Below, piece by piece: positions 55,497-64,000 of a DNA stretch of 64,000 nucleotides. A program made the translations under genes and the position numbers. The stretch's first letter is position 1; every line of letters begins with the position of its first letter. Source of the DNA: Ureibacillus yapensis (GTDB taxonomy: Bacteria; Bacillota; Bacilli; Bacillales_A; Planococcaceae); assembly GCF_003515775.1 (NCBI RefSeq), contig NZ_QWEI01000014.1, positions 1 to 64,000 of the forward strand, written 5' to 3'. Under the pieces are notes generated by a model. That model searched no databases and had not been told where the DNA came from. It saw nothing but the letters and a program-made list of their open reading frames with translations.

Positions 55497-57752
55497 TTAC
55501 CCTTTCGTAATCGGAGCAAATTTAGCTAACAAACGTTTAATCCCTATGTTTGGGAAGGCAATATCCAGCTCCATTCCGTCTCCTTCACCTTTTACGCTAA
55601 CCACCGTTCCGGTTCCCCACTTGCCATGAATCGCCTTATCGCCCGCTTTCCATTCAAGTTGGTCACCGCCAGTGGATTGGAGGTTGGCAATCTGCGGTTT
55701 GGTTTGAACATTGCCCAAAGAACGTCTTCTTTGGCTTTGGGCGCGTTGATTGCGTCTTGCGCCAAATGGCAAGTCTTCATCTAATCGGCTGCCGGATTTG
55801 GAAATCTGCTCAATAATGTCTTCCGAAATTTCCTGCAAAAATCGAGAAGGCCTGTTATAACTTGAACGGCCAAACAGCGTACGCGAGCCGGCGCAAGTTA
55901 AGTAAAGCCGCTGCTCGGCGCGCGTAATCCCAACATATGCAAGGCGGCGTTCTTCTTCCATCTCTGCTGCATCCTCCAAGGAACGTGAATGCGGGAAGAT
56001 ATTTTCCTCCATTCCAATGATGAAAACAACCGGGAATTCAAGCCCTTTCGCAGCGTGCATCGTCATTAGAATAATACTGCCCTTCGATGTATCCTCTTTA
56101 TCCATCGAATCAATGTCGGCTACCAAGGCCAAGTCCGTTAAAAATGCAATAAGGGATTTGTCTTCGCTTCGTTCTTCAAACGCTTTTGTAACGGATAAAA
56201 ACTCTTCAATGTTTTCCAGGCGGCTCTCTGCTTCAATCGACTTTTCATTCTCCAGCATCGTTCGATAACCGGATTTGTCAATCACCTGCTCAACAAGCTC
56301 GGTAACAGGCAAATACTCCTGCATCTGCGTAAAGTCTGAAATTAACTTATGGAATTTCTCAGCAGCACTTGCCGCTTTTGCGGTTAACCCCATAAACAAC
56401 ACTTCATTCATCGCATCAAAAATGGAACGGTCTTGCGCAATCGCATAAGTAGCAATCTTTTCGAAAGAGGTCGCTCCAATGCTTCGTTTCGGTTCATTAA
56501 TAATCCGCGCCAGCGAAAGGTCATCATCATTATTGGCGATCAATCGCAAGTAGGCCAATAAATCCTTGATTTCTTTCCGGTCATAGAACTTTGTGCCGCC
56601 CACGATTTGGTAAGTCATATTCGATTTAACGAGTACTTCCTCCATTACACGCGATTGGGCATTGGTACGGTAGAGAATCGCAAAATCATCCAATGTACGG
56701 TTTTCCTGTTTCATTAACTTTTGGATCGTTTGCACAACAAACTGTGCTTCATCTTGTTCAGTGACTGCTTTATAAAGAATGATTTTCTCGCCATCCAGAT
56801 TTTCCGTACGGAGCTTTTTCGGATAGCGGCTTTCATTATGCTCAATCACATCATTTGCCGCTTGCAGAATTCGTTTCGTCGAACGGTAATTTTGTTCCAG
56901 CAAAATGACTTTTGCATTCGGATAATCCTTTTCAAAGGATAAGATGTTCCCGATATCAGCACCGCGCCAACGATAGATCGACTGATCGGAATCTCCCACA
57001 ACACAGATGTTCTTGAATTTACGGGCAAGCATTTGCACAAGTTTATATTGGGAATGGTTTGTATCTTGATACTCATCCACGTGTATGTATTGGAATTTAT
57101 TTTGATAGAATTCCAGTACTTCAGGAACACGCTCAAATAAGGTGATGGTTGTCATAATCAAATCGTCGAAATCCAGTGATTGGTTTCGGCGGAGTCTTTT
57201 TTCGTATCCCTCATATACTTGTGAAATGACTTTTTCATAAGGATTATTTGGGTTGCTGTTCGCTTTGTACATATCCGCTGTGATGCATTCGTTCTTAGCT
57301 GAGCTGATGGCATTTAAAATGGCTCTTGGCTCAAAACGCTTCGGGTCAATATTCAACTCTTTCACAACATTTTTTACCACCGTTAATTGATCGCTGGAAT
57401 CCAGAATGGAGAAGTTTTTTGAAAACCCGATCTGGTCGATATTGCGTCTTAAAATACGAACACACATTGAGTGGAATGTAGATACCCACATACTTTCAGT
57501 CGTTCCATTGCCGAGCAGATTATCGATTCGGTCGCGCATCTCCCGCGCCGCCTTATTGGTGAAGGTAATGGCTAATATTTTAGATGGGTACACTTCCTTT
57601 TCAACTACTAAGTAGGCGATTCGGTGTGTTAAAACGCGCGTTTTACCGGAACCCGCCCCTGCCATGATCAACAATGGCCCATCCGTCGCTTTCACAGCCT
57701 CTGCTTGCTGTGGGTTCATGCCATTCAGCAAATTTTTCGTTATCTGTTCCAT
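55497..57752 (-). CDS. pcrA: ATP-dependent DNA helicase PcrA
   Basis: A 751-residue UvrD/Rep-type 3'-5' helicase. Walker A AGAGSGKT is at 31-38, with [37 protein letters not shown] and [11 protein letters not shown] following. The C-terminal tail (about 680-751) ends in a Tudor-like RNA-polymerase-binding part ([20 protein letters not shown]). It acts in repair, plasmid replication and removal of RecA. Start ATG 57752 has AAAGGCGG upstream. Confidence 0.97.
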   Translation of the reverse strand: MEQITKNLLNGMNPQQAEAVKATDGPLLIMAGAGSGKTRVLTHRIAYLVVEKEVYPSKILAITFTNKAAREMRDRIDNLLGNGTTESMWVSTFHSMCVRILRRNIDQIGFSKNFSILDSSDQLTVVKNVVKELNIDPKRFEPRAILNAISSAKNECITADMYKANSNPNNPYEKVISQVYEGYEKRLRRNQSLDFDDLIMTTITLFERVPEVLEFYQNKFQYIHVDEYQDTNHSQYKLVQMLARKFKNICVVGDSDQSIYRWRGADIGNILSFEKDYPNAKVILLEQNYRSTKRILQAANDVIEHNESRYPKKLRTENLDGEKIILYKAVTEQDEAQFVVQTIQKLMKQENRTLDDFAILYRTNAQSRVMEEVLVKSNMTYQIVGGTKFYDRKEIKDLLAYLRLIANNDDDLSLARIINEPKRSIGATSFEKIATYAIAQDRSIFDAMNEVLFMGLTAKAASAAEKFHKLISDFTQMQEYLPVTELVEQVIDKSGYRTMLENEKSIEAESRLENIEEFLSVTKAFEERSEDKSLIAFLTDLALVADIDSMDKEDTSKGSIILMTMHAAKGLEFPVVFIIGMEENIFPHSRSLEDAAEMEEERRLAYVGITRAEQRLYLTCAGSRTLFGRSSYNRPSRFLQEISEDIIEQISKSGSRLDEDLPFGARRNQRAQSQRRRSLGNVQTKPQIANLQSTGGDQLEWKAGDKAIHGKWGTGTVVSVKGEGDGMELDIAFPNIGIKRLLAKFAPITKG

Positions 57753-57818
57753 GATGCACCGCCTTTACACAAACGTTTGTTCTGTTTTTATTATAACGAA
57801 TTGTTTTTCATTTTTAAA

Positions 57819-58511
57819 TCATATAACCAATTTTTTAACGGCATCCACTGTTTTTAATGCCTGTTTTAAATCATCATAAATTATATTTCCAACGATTACA
57901 GTGTCTGCCAGTTTCGCCATTTCAGCCGCCTGCTCCGGGCTTGTGATGCCGCCGCCGTAAAATAGCTTCGTATCGCTTAATACTTCTTTCACGGAAGAAA
58001 CAATCTCTGGATCGCCATACGCCCCGCTATATTCAATATAAAAAATCGGCAATTTAAAGTAGTTTTCCGCCAAGCGTGCATAAGCAATAACATCGTCCTT
58101 CGTCAAATCCGTTTTTGCTCCCGTTTCCTGCGCTACTTTACAATCCGGATTTAATACACAATAGCCTTCAGCAATTAGTTCATCCCAGACCAAAACATCC
58201 CCATATTGCTTGATCGCTTCATGATGGAGATCCTTCACCCATTTCGTATCCGTGCTATTTAAAACGGTTGGAATAAAGTAATAATCAAATCCGGCCAAAA
58301 TGGACTCTACATTCGAAATTTCCAATGCAACAGGCACGGAAAAGCGTCGAACCCTCAGTAAGATATCGATCACATTATCAATTGTTACATTATCCGTCCC
58401 GCCAACCAAAATAACATCCGTTCCCGATTCGCATACTTGTTCCAATGCTTCATCTGAAATTTCCTTCGCCGGATCAATCTTAAATACATGCCGCCAATTT
58501 TTATAATCCAT
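57819..58511 (-). CDS. pcrB: Heptaprenylglyceryl phosphate synthase
   Basis: A 230-residue TIM-barrel prenyltransferase that joins heptaprenyl diphosphate to glycerol-1-phosphate, an archaeal-type ether lipid step found in Bacillales. Visible motifs are HVFKIDPAKEI, VGGTDNVT, YIEYSGAYGDP and YGGGITSPEQA near the phosphate site. The start is ATG 58511 with AGGAGG 12 bp upstream; a GTG eight codons earlier would contain the ribosome site itself. It precedes pcrA, as in B. subtilis. Confidence 0.93.
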   Translation of the reverse strand: MDYKNWRHVFKIDPAKEISDEALEQVCESGTDVILVGGTDNVTIDNVIDILLRVRRFSVPVALEISNVESILAGFDYYFIPTVLNSTDTKWVKDLHHEAIKQYGDVLVWDELIAEGYCVLNPDCKVAQETGAKTDLTKDDVIAYARLAENYFKLPIFYIEYSGAYGDPEIVSSVKEVLSDTKLFYGGGITSPEQAAEMAKLADTVIVGNIIYDDLKQALKTVDAVKKLVI

Positions 58512-58711
58512 TTTCCAGCTTGTCCTCCTATCCACATATCAACTTCTTTTATACAAGCGATTAAAATATTCCTTGCCTGGCAAAGAACCTAATTTATCGC
58601 TGACTAACCAAATATTCGAATGTTTTATCGTTTCGTTTACAAGTATAACGTATAGTCTTTTAAAGCCAAAAAGTTTTCATTTTTTAAAATTGCTTCTTTC
58701 AAAAACAAAGA

Positions 58712-58761
58712 TAAAAAGCCATCTAGCAGTCTTTATTCCTGACTAACTAAACAGCTTTTTT
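58712..58761 (-). terminator. Terminator after yerC
   Basis: On the minus strand AAAAAGC...AGTC / GACT...GCTTTTT with a few mismatches, just past yerC and before pcrB. Confidence 0.7.
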
Positions 58762-58774
58762 TGATAAGGTTTTC

Positions 58775-59092
58775 TTATTTTGAAGCTTGAAACGGTTTCT
58801 CGTCTGGATAAAGACGGCCCAACATTTCATCATACGTATCATTTCCATAATCAAAACAGCGGCGCACACGCGAAATTGTGGCAGTGGAAGCACCTGTTTC
58901 CTTTTTGATGGATTCATATGTTTTCTTTAAGCGCAGTAAATGAGCTACTTCAAAACGTTGTGCCAACGATTGAATCTCGCTTATCGTACATAAATCATCA
59001 AAGAACGCATAACATTCTTCAAGATCTTTTAATTCCAAAACAGCCTTAAATAATTGGTCCGTTTGATGGCCACGAATTTTATCAACCTGCAT
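58775..59092 (-). CDS. yerC: YerC/TrpR-family regulator
   Basis: A 105-residue TrpR-like DNA-binding protein with LCTISEIQSLAQRFEVAHLLRLKKTYESI, then TGASTATISRVRRCFDYG as the recognition helix. The YerC/YecD family is conserved next to pcrB in Bacillales; the role is unclear. Start ATG 59092 has AAAGGATG upstream. Confidence 0.92.
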   Translation of the reverse strand: MQVDKIRGHQTDQLFKAVLELKDLEECYAFFDDLCTISEIQSLAQRFEVAHLLRLKKTYESIKKETGASTATISRVRRCFDYGNDTYDEMLGRLYPDEKPFQASK

Positions 59093-59126
59093 GAATAAAT
59101 CATCCTTTCGTTTTGCTGCGAATATG

Positions 59127-59291
59127 TTAACGAAACCGCGTTTCCTGGGAATGTCGGCGCAAAATGCACCCAGGTTTTACCCGGACTAATTTTGGTTCTC
59201 TATCTTCTTCGTCAATCGCTTTTAAAACACCATTCCAACGAACTTCTATCATTATGCCTTGTTGGCCAAATGTGTTATTTAAAAAAATCAT
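59127..59291 (-). CDS. Possible small gene upstream of yerC (54 aa)
   Basis: An ATG-to-TAA frame of 54 codons ending 34 bp before yerC. The product is soluble and basic at the end (for example IEVRWNGVLKAIDEEDREP and VKPGCILRRHSQE). Its composition looks like a real protein. The ribosome site is weak (GGAATGT). A start at the inner ATG (MIEVRWN) is also possible. I do not recognise a family. Confidence 0.4.
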   Translation of the reverse strand: MIFLNNTFGQQGIMIEVRWNGVLKAIDEEDREPKLVRVKPGCILRRHSQETRFR

Positions 59292-59468
59292 ACATTCCAA
59301 AGTGCAATAGGCTTATTTATTAAAGCATAAATCGCAGCTCATTCCCAGATTAACGTAAATAGGTTTGGCTTTGTTACTGTATCAATAGCCTGTTTTCCTA
59401 TTTTAGCACTATTATCTGTTTCATAAAAAGTATACGACACTTTTATCTGATAGAGAAGTGAAGCGCTC

Positions 59469-59507
59469 GCTTTTCAGCACTTTTTTGAGTGTGCTTGCCC
59501 GAAAAGC
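59469..59507 (-). other. Hairpin downstream of yerA
   Basis: GCTTTTC...AGCAC / GTGCT-GAAAAGC on the minus strand, 40-80 bp past the yerA stop. No clear T-run follows, so it may be a weak terminator or processing site. Confidence 0.45.
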
Positions 59508-59547
59508 AGGAGAAAACGACTGATTGAATTGCATGAAACTTCACCTA

Positions 59548-61278
59548 TTAGCGCATCACGGCAGGCAACATGACTTTCTTCTTCATAACATCATAAATCC
59601 CTCTTGGCGTGATTCGGATATAAGGCAGATGAGTGGATTGCAGGAAGAATAAAGTATAAATTGCGTCCGAATGAGCATAGCCCCTTTCTTTTAATGCTTT
59701 TGTGAGTTGTTTTTCATATGCAATCAATTCTTCCATTGTGCCATCATAAAATCTTCCACTGATTTTAAGCGGGATGGAAACAACGACTTCATTATTTTCT
59801 GCCAGAACTATTCCACCATTTATTCTTTTTAATTCGTGGAATGCACACTTCATATCCTCTATGCTTTTACCAATTAATATAATATCCCCGGTAGTGGAGT
59901 ATGAAGAAGCAAATCCTTTTACATGTGTATCAAACCCTTTAATCATGGTGTTGACACGCCATTTCCCATAACGATCGATGAGCATTAAATAGCTTTCTTC
60001 ATTGCCTGCTGGCAGCTCTTTTCGATTGAATTGCAAATTTATAGAATATGGCTTTGTAATCACTTCATTTACCAATTGAAGACCAATCGGCATCGAAAAT
60101 TGAAAATCGCTATCCGAAATGTCAAAAGGGATGGAATAGTCTTCGAAAACCGACCAGTCTATCGGTGGAAGAACATCAACTTTTTGGTTCTCGCGCTTTA
60201 ACCAAACTCCCTTTGATAAAACTGATTCTGGCGTTGGCGACATTTCATTTTTCAGAATATTTAACGTAGCAAATCGCCCGGTTGCTATAAGTCCGTGCAA
60301 ATGTGTTTTGTTATAATAACGCGCAATATTGTAGGACGCCATATTATAAGCATCCATTGGAGACACACCTTGATGCAGAGCAATGCGAATGCATTGATCC
60401 ATCACGCCATCTTCATAGAAAGACGGAGATGAACCATCCGTCGTCATCATTAAATGATCGAAAATAGCCAATTTCTTCTCCAATATTCCTGTAAGCAGAT
60501 GCGGTAAATCGGGACGAATGGATGAATGTCTTAACGTAACATCCATACCATGCAAAACTCTTCTTTCCACATCCTCGACGTCCATCGCTTCATGGTCGCC
60601 GTCCACGCCAAACAATTTCATACGGGCAATCGTTTTCTCCGATGCTCCCGGGAAATGGCCTTCTATTCTTTTTTCCTTAAGCTTTGCCGATTGAATCCAG
60701 TGAAGCATTAAATCATCACCATCAATTAACCGTGGCCAACCCGTTAACTCGCCGCCAAGAAGCACATCTTCTCTTTGGAGCCACTCAGTGACCGATTTAT
60801 TGGTAAAGAGTTCATCTTCATTTTCCAGCTGTGATTGTGAGTCAAAACGTGCCCACCAATAAAAAGAAAATGGCAGATTTTTCAACTGATCCAGTATTGT
60901 AAACGCTTTCTCGTTAGGGAGTGAAAGCATAAATGTCATATTGTCTGCTATGAATGTGGTTGTACCCCTTTGAGCTGCATATTCAGCGAAAGACTGGGGA
61001 TTATATAACAAAGTCGGATGCACATGCGGTTCAATATATCCAGGCACCACCACTTTTCCTTCCAAGTCGGTCACTTCAGTAGCTGATAAATTTTCAGGCA
61101 TTTCTTTACCTACATAAACGATTCGGTCTCCCAAAATCCAAACATTTCCGGTCAGCCATTGTTTTAACACGCTATGTAAATAACGAACATTGGTTAAAAC
61201 CTTTGATGGCGCCCTTTTTCCATCAATGACTGATACTTGGTTTCGAATTTCACGGATCTTCCAAGTAGACTCTGGCAT
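59548..61278 (-). CDS. yerA: Adenine deaminase family protein YerA
   Basis: A 576-residue amidohydrolase similar to adenine deaminase and of the length of B. subtilis YerA. The metal motif EPHVHP is near residue 83, a barrel His in IEGHFPGAS, HEAMD in the middle and the conserved MMTTDGSSPS with its metal Asp follow. The C-terminal half covers the second adenine-deaminase domain. The start is ATG 61278 with GGGAGGG 10 bp upstream; the GTG three codons earlier touches the ribosome site. It may deaminate adenine or a related purine, but YerA-type proteins are not proven adenine deaminases. Confidence 0.85.
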   Translation of the reverse strand: MPESTWKIREIRNQVSVIDGKRAPSKVLTNVRYLHSVLKQWLTGNVWILGDRIVYVGKEMPENLSATEVTDLEGKVVVPGYIEPHVHPTLLYNPQSFAEYAAQRGTTTFIADNMTFMLSLPNEKAFTILDQLKNLPFSFYWWARFDSQSQLENEDELFTNKSVTEWLQREDVLLGGELTGWPRLIDGDDLMLHWIQSAKLKEKRIEGHFPGASEKTIARMKLFGVDGDHEAMDVEDVERRVLHGMDVTLRHSSIRPDLPHLLTGILEKKLAIFDHLMMTTDGSSPSFYEDGVMDQCIRIALHQGVSPMDAYNMASYNIARYYNKTHLHGLIATGRFATLNILKNEMSPTPESVLSKGVWLKRENQKVDVLPPIDWSVFEDYSIPFDISDSDFQFSMPIGLQLVNEVITKPYSINLQFNRKELPAGNEESYLMLIDRYGKWRVNTMIKGFDTHVKGFASSYSTTGDIILIGKSIEDMKCAFHELKRINGGIVLAENNEVVVSIPLKISGRFYDGTMEELIAYEKQLTKALKERGYAHSDAIYTLFFLQSTHLPYIRITPRGIYDVMKKKVMLPAVMR

Positions 61279-61387
61279 TTCAAACACTCCCTCCCACTAC
61301 ATATAAAATTTATTTTGTTTAATTAACTTTTATTCGCACATACTAACTTTGCTCAAAAAAGGTGCAATTATTTATTGAGTATCCAAT

Positions 61388-61455
61388 ATGCCTTGGCGAA
61401 TGCTTTCGTTTAAAGGCATGCGCATTCAGTCAAGATTACCTTACTGAATGAATTT
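61388..61455. repeat. Degenerate relative of the structured repeat
   Basis: It contains GCCTTGGCG like 4490-4694 and ACCTTACTGAATGAA, the exact reverse complement of a 15-bp segment there (TTCATTCAGTAAGGT). It forms its own stems: ATGCCTT/AAAGGCAT and CATTCAGT/ACTGAATG. Confidence 0.5.
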
Positions 61456-61531
61456 TGTGTGTTCATCTTATTATAGCACTTTACTAAATTAAAGTGTTAG
61501 GTGGAAATAAATTAAAAAGGAGTGACTTTAT

Positions 61532-62281
61532 ATGGAAGAAAACATTTCCGAAAGAAGCGGTTTTGTCCGTTTGGCGCTCGGGGTTGGCATGACTGCATAC
61601 GGTGCGGCATGCTTAGCAAAGGAATCTAACAATCGCGGAATGGGCGCCTTCTTGATTGCAGCGGGCGCAATGAAAGTGGCAGAAGGTATTTTCCTTTATT
61701 GCCCGACAAAGGGCTTAATCAATTCCAATGTGAAGCAAGCCGTTTCAAGCACGTTTAACGACTACCTGGACGGCGGCGATAGCATTATGCAGGCCTACAA
61801 TGAGTTTTACGAAGGTAAATGGGGCAATAAAGGTAGCTCATCGAATGCATCAGGCAGTACCGGTTCTTCAAGCAGCTCACAAGGTTCAAGTTCTACTGGA
61901 GCTACAGTGCAAAATGTTGCACAAGCGGCTTCGCAAGTTGCCCAAGCAGTTTCGAGTGCAACTACGAGTGGCTCTGTAGTTAATGCTGTATCACAAGCAA
62001 CTAAAACCGTAGCTGATACAGTATCCGGCACTCAAAACAATCAGTCGCAAAATAATAATCAAAATAATAATCAAAACAATAATCAAAATAACCAGAACAA
62101 CAATCAAAACCAAAACAACAACCAAAATAACCAGAATAAAAATCAAAATCAATCACAAAACAATAACCAGAATAATGCTTCAAATAGCAATCAATCCAAT
62201 AACCAAAAAAACCAAATCAACAATAATAATCAAAGTAAATCCAATAATTCAAAAAGTGGGCAATCTACACAAAATCATTAA
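61532..62281 (+). CDS. DUF2892-like membrane protein with a Ser-rich linker and Asn/Gln-rich tail
   Basis: A 249-residue protein. The N-terminal part (about 8-65) has two short membrane helices like the YgaP/DUF2892 family (SGFVRLALGVGMTAYGAA, then GAFLIAAGAMKVAEGIFLYCPTKGL). A short charged region to about 100 follows, then a Ser/Gly/Thr linker (100-125) and an Ala/Gln/Val/Ser helix-prone stretch (AQAASQVAQAVSSA). The last 80 residues or so consist almost only of Asn and Gln with some Ser and Lys. Start ATG 61532 has AAGGAGTG upstream. The plus-strand gene sits alone between yerA and purD. Function unknown. Confidence 0.75.
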   Translation: MEENISERSGFVRLALGVGMTAYGAACLAKESNNRGMGAFLIAAGAMKVAEGIFLYCPTKGLINSNVKQAVSSTFNDYLDGGDSIMQAYNEFYEGKWGNKGSSSNASGSTGSSSSSQGSSSTGATVQNVAQAASQVAQAVSSATTSGSVVNAVSQATKTVADTVSGTQNNQSQNNNQNNNQNNNQNNQNNNQNQNNNQNNQNKNQNQSQNNNQNNASNSNQSNNQKNQINNNNQSKSNNSKSGQSTQNH

Positions 62282-62284
62282 AAG

Positions 62285-62322
62285 AAAGAAGGCAAGAGGA
62301 CGCTCTCCTCTTGCCTTCTTTT
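62285..62322. terminator. Bidirectional terminator shared with purD
   Basis: A perfect 16-bp stem AAAGAAGGCAAGAGGA / TCCTCTTGCCTTCTTT between convergent genes, overlapping the end of purD by two bases. Confidence 0.88.
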
Positions 62323-63580
62323 AGGATTGAAAAGTTCTCCATCCAATATCCTTGCGGTAGAAAAACCCATCCCATTGTTGATGTTCAATGCCGGCATAAA
62401 CTTTTTCCTGCGCTTCTTTTAAAGTATCTGCTTTCGCGGCAACTAAAAGAACTCGTCCGCCATTTCCGACAAAGTGATCGCCCTCAAGTTTTGTTCCGGC
62501 ATGATAGACATCAAAGTTTTCCGTTAAGTCTGCCAAGTCTGGAAGTGGATTTCCTTTCTCAACGTCCCCAGGATATCCCTCGGCAGCGATGACCACGCCC
62601 AACATTGCTTCGCTGGACCATTGCAAGTCGAAATACTTTTCTTCCATTAACGCTTTCATGAACAAGCCAAAATCAGAACTCATGCGCGGCAAAACAACCT
62701 GGGTTTCCGGGTCGCCAAAACGTGCATTGAATTCAATTACTTTCGGTCCCTGCTTTGTTAAGATCAAGCCTGCATACAAGATTCCGGTAAAGCTGGCGCC
62801 TTCTTGTTCCATTGCTTTGACTGTCGGTTCCACAACCTCGATATATGCCCGCGCTACCTCATCTTGAGCGATTTGAGGCACTGGAGAATACGCCCCCATG
62901 CCCCCGGTGTTCAGCCCTGTATCCCCATCGAAAGCACGTTTGTGGTCTTGCGCGATAACCATCGGATAAATTTGGCCTTTATGGACAAATGACATAAAGG
63001 AAAATTCTTCGCCTTCCAAAAACTCCTCGATTACTACACGAGAGGAAGACTCGCCAAAGCGTTGGTTTCCGATCATATCAGTGACTGCATCAATAGCTTC
63101 TTGCTCTGTCATTGCCACGATTACGCCTTTACCTGCTGCCAGCCCATCTGCTTTTACAACGATAGGCGCTCCTTGCTTTTGAATATAAGCAATCGCTTTT
63201 TCTGCATCGGTAAACGTTTCATATGCAGCGGTTGGAATATTATATTTTTCCATAATTTCTTTGGCATAAGATTTGCTGCCTTCGATTTGCGCGGCAGCTT
63301 TTGTTGGCCCAAAAATCGTTAACCCGCGTTCTTGGAAGAAGTCAACAATCCCACCTGCTAACGGCTGCTCTGGTCCTACAAAAGTTAAATCGATTGCCTG
63401 CTCTTTTGCAAATTGAGCAAGTCCTGCAAAATCCATTGCATCAAGAGCCACAACTTCCGCATCTTGTTTCATGCCATCATTGCCCGGCGCAACGAATACT
63501 TTATTTACCGAAGGAGCTTGATTAAATTTCTTGGCAATGGCATGTTCACGTCCACCACTACCGATTACAAGAATGTTCAT
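62321..63580 (-). CDS. purD: Phosphoribosylamine-glycine ligase
   Basis: A 419-residue ATP-grasp ligase, second enzyme of purine synthesis. It starts MNILVIGSGGREHAIAKKF and contains VVKADGLAAGKGVIVA, the EGEEFSFMSFVHKG loop and EFNARFGDPETQVVLPRM. It joins glycine to phosphoribosylamine with ATP. Start ATG 63580 has AAGGAG 9 bp upstream. It follows purH as the last gene of the pur operon, as in B. subtilis. Confidence 0.97.
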   Translation of the reverse strand: MNILVIGSGGREHAIAKKFNQAPSVNKVFVAPGNDGMKQDAEVVALDAMDFAGLAQFAKEQAIDLTFVGPEQPLAGGIVDFFQERGLTIFGPTKAAAQIEGSKSYAKEIMEKYNIPTAAYETFTDAEKAIAYIQKQGAPIVVKADGLAAGKGVIVAMTEQEAIDAVTDMIGNQRFGESSSRVVIEEFLEGEEFSFMSFVHKGQIYPMVIAQDHKRAFDGDTGLNTGGMGAYSPVPQIAQDEVARAYIEVVEPTVKAMEQEGASFTGILYAGLILTKQGPKVIEFNARFGDPETQVVLPRMSSDFGLFMKALMEEKYFDLQWSSEAMLGVVIAAEGYPGDVEKGNPLPDLADLTENFDVYHAGTKLEGDHFVGNGGRVLLVAAKADTLKEAQEKVYAGIEHQQWDGFFYRKDIGWRTFQS

Positions 63581-63618
63581 TGGGATGACTCCTTTTTGAT
63601 ATTGTGTTTTTTGCGTTT

Positions 63619-63697
63619 CTATTTGCGAATTTTATAGTTCCATTTGCGATTTTGAGTCCTCTATTTGCGAATATTGAACTTCTATTTGCGATTTTCA
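63619..63697. repeat. 21-bp-period array between purH and purD
   Basis: TTTGCG occurs at 63622, 63643, 63664 and 63685, exactly 21 bp apart, each within (T/C)CATTTGCGA or CTATTTGCGA. A further TTTGCG is at 63610. The segments between vary. It is non-coding and lies inside the pur operon. Confidence 0.85.
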
Positions 63698-63779
63698 TGC
63701 TCATTTTAAATTTTCAAACTTTCACTCGCGCAATCGGTGAAAACGCTCACCAGATCGATGAGCGCTTCCTACCTCAAAA

Positions 63780-64000
63780 TTAATGTTTAAAGTGACGTAC
63801 GCCTGTAAATACCATGGCAATGCCAAATTCATTGGCTTTGTCGATGCTATCTTGGTCTTTAATCGATCCGCCTGGCTGGATGATTGCCGTGATGCCTGCT
63901 GCCGCTGCCGTTTCTACTGTGTCGTTCATTGGGAAGAAGGCATCCGATGCCAGTGCAGCACCTTTCGCTTTTTCACCCGCTTGTTCCAACGCAATTTTCG
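63780..64000 (-). CDS. purH: PurH, C-terminal end (cut by right edge)
   Basis: The last 73 codons of the bifunctional AICAR transformylase/IMP cyclohydrolase are visible; the gene continues past the right edge. The end carries the family signature [24 protein letters not shown], then [14 protein letters not shown] and the typical [11 protein letters not shown] finish. It completes the last two steps to IMP. About 200 bp containing the 21-bp array separate it from purD. Confidence 0.95.
   Translation of the reverse strand, partial: KIALEQAGEKAKGAALASDAFFPMNDTVETAAAAGITAIIQPGGSIKDQDSIDKANEFGIAMVFTGVRHFKH

Larger units (their letters stand above)
59093..59547. other. Region between yerC and yerA, 455 bp
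   Basis: It contains a possible 54-codon gene (59127-59291, minus strand) directly before yerC and a hairpin (59469-59507) past the yerA stop. The remainder shows nothing. Confidence 0.45.

Overview
The window is chromosomal DNA of a low-GC Gram-positive bacterium of the Bacillales. Strong AGGAGG-type ribosome sites, several TTG and GTG starts and the gene families present all fit. The order purH-purD-(small membrane protein)-yerA-yerC-pcrB-pcrA-ligA-camS-gatCAB-(thioredoxin-like)-dagK-...-rlmCD on the right is the B. subtilis backbone order. Two dispersed hairpin repeats and the general look suggest the Lysinibacillus/Solibacillus/Ureibacillus branch (Planococcaceae), but that placement is inference. 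Both edges cut genes: an NCS1 permease on the left and purH on the right.

Left part (0-11 kb): a minus-strand purine/allantoin catabolic block. Reading leftward it has a 2-hydroxyacid (glyoxylate-type) dehydrogenase, a PucI-like permease, two different allantoinases separated by a structured repeat, a PucR-type regulator, RidA and an NCS1 permease. A good cre site and a PucR-box-like core lie upstream. pucG (ureidoglycine-glyoxylate aminotransferase, 33-34 kb) and glnK-amt (35-36 kb) extend the nitrogen theme. No uricase or allantoate amidohydrolase is present, so the window holds only part of the pathway.

Middle part (11-42 kb): accessory genes. These are a PAS-GGDEF protein, a DUF4256 protein, an ABC exporter with its own two-component system, a secreted PHP phosphoesterase behind a phased Pho-box-like promoter, a HupE/UreJ-like protein, EamA and IolT-like transporters, a WYL regulator with a GyrI-like partner, Ohr, a frameshifted aspartate dehydrogenase, YtoQ, a divergent uracil-DNA glycosylase, a GT8 glycosyltransferase, a YjdF-like membrane protein, a tRNA-dihydrouridine synthase, a PadR regulator with two palindromic operators and an S33 peptidase, an ADH/TetR pair, and an unusual protein with three CxxC pairs in a Ser/Gly tail.

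Right part (42-64 kb): conserved backbone for tRNA-Gln/Asn amidation, DNA repair and replication, archaeal-type lipid synthesis and purine synthesis. A bd-type oxidase cassette is inserted between dagK and rlmCD. Two very short membrane ORFs flank the oxidase genes: a 36-codon CydS-like gene and a 30-codon gene that I do not recognise.

Most of the window is ordinary. The points most worth a second look are the small ORFs around the oxidase, the two structured dispersed repeats, the phased Pho-box promoter, the PadR operators, an exact 21-bp-period array between purH and purD, the Asn/Gln-rich protein next to purD, and a deletion scar that resembles the flanks of the uracil-DNA glycosylase gene.
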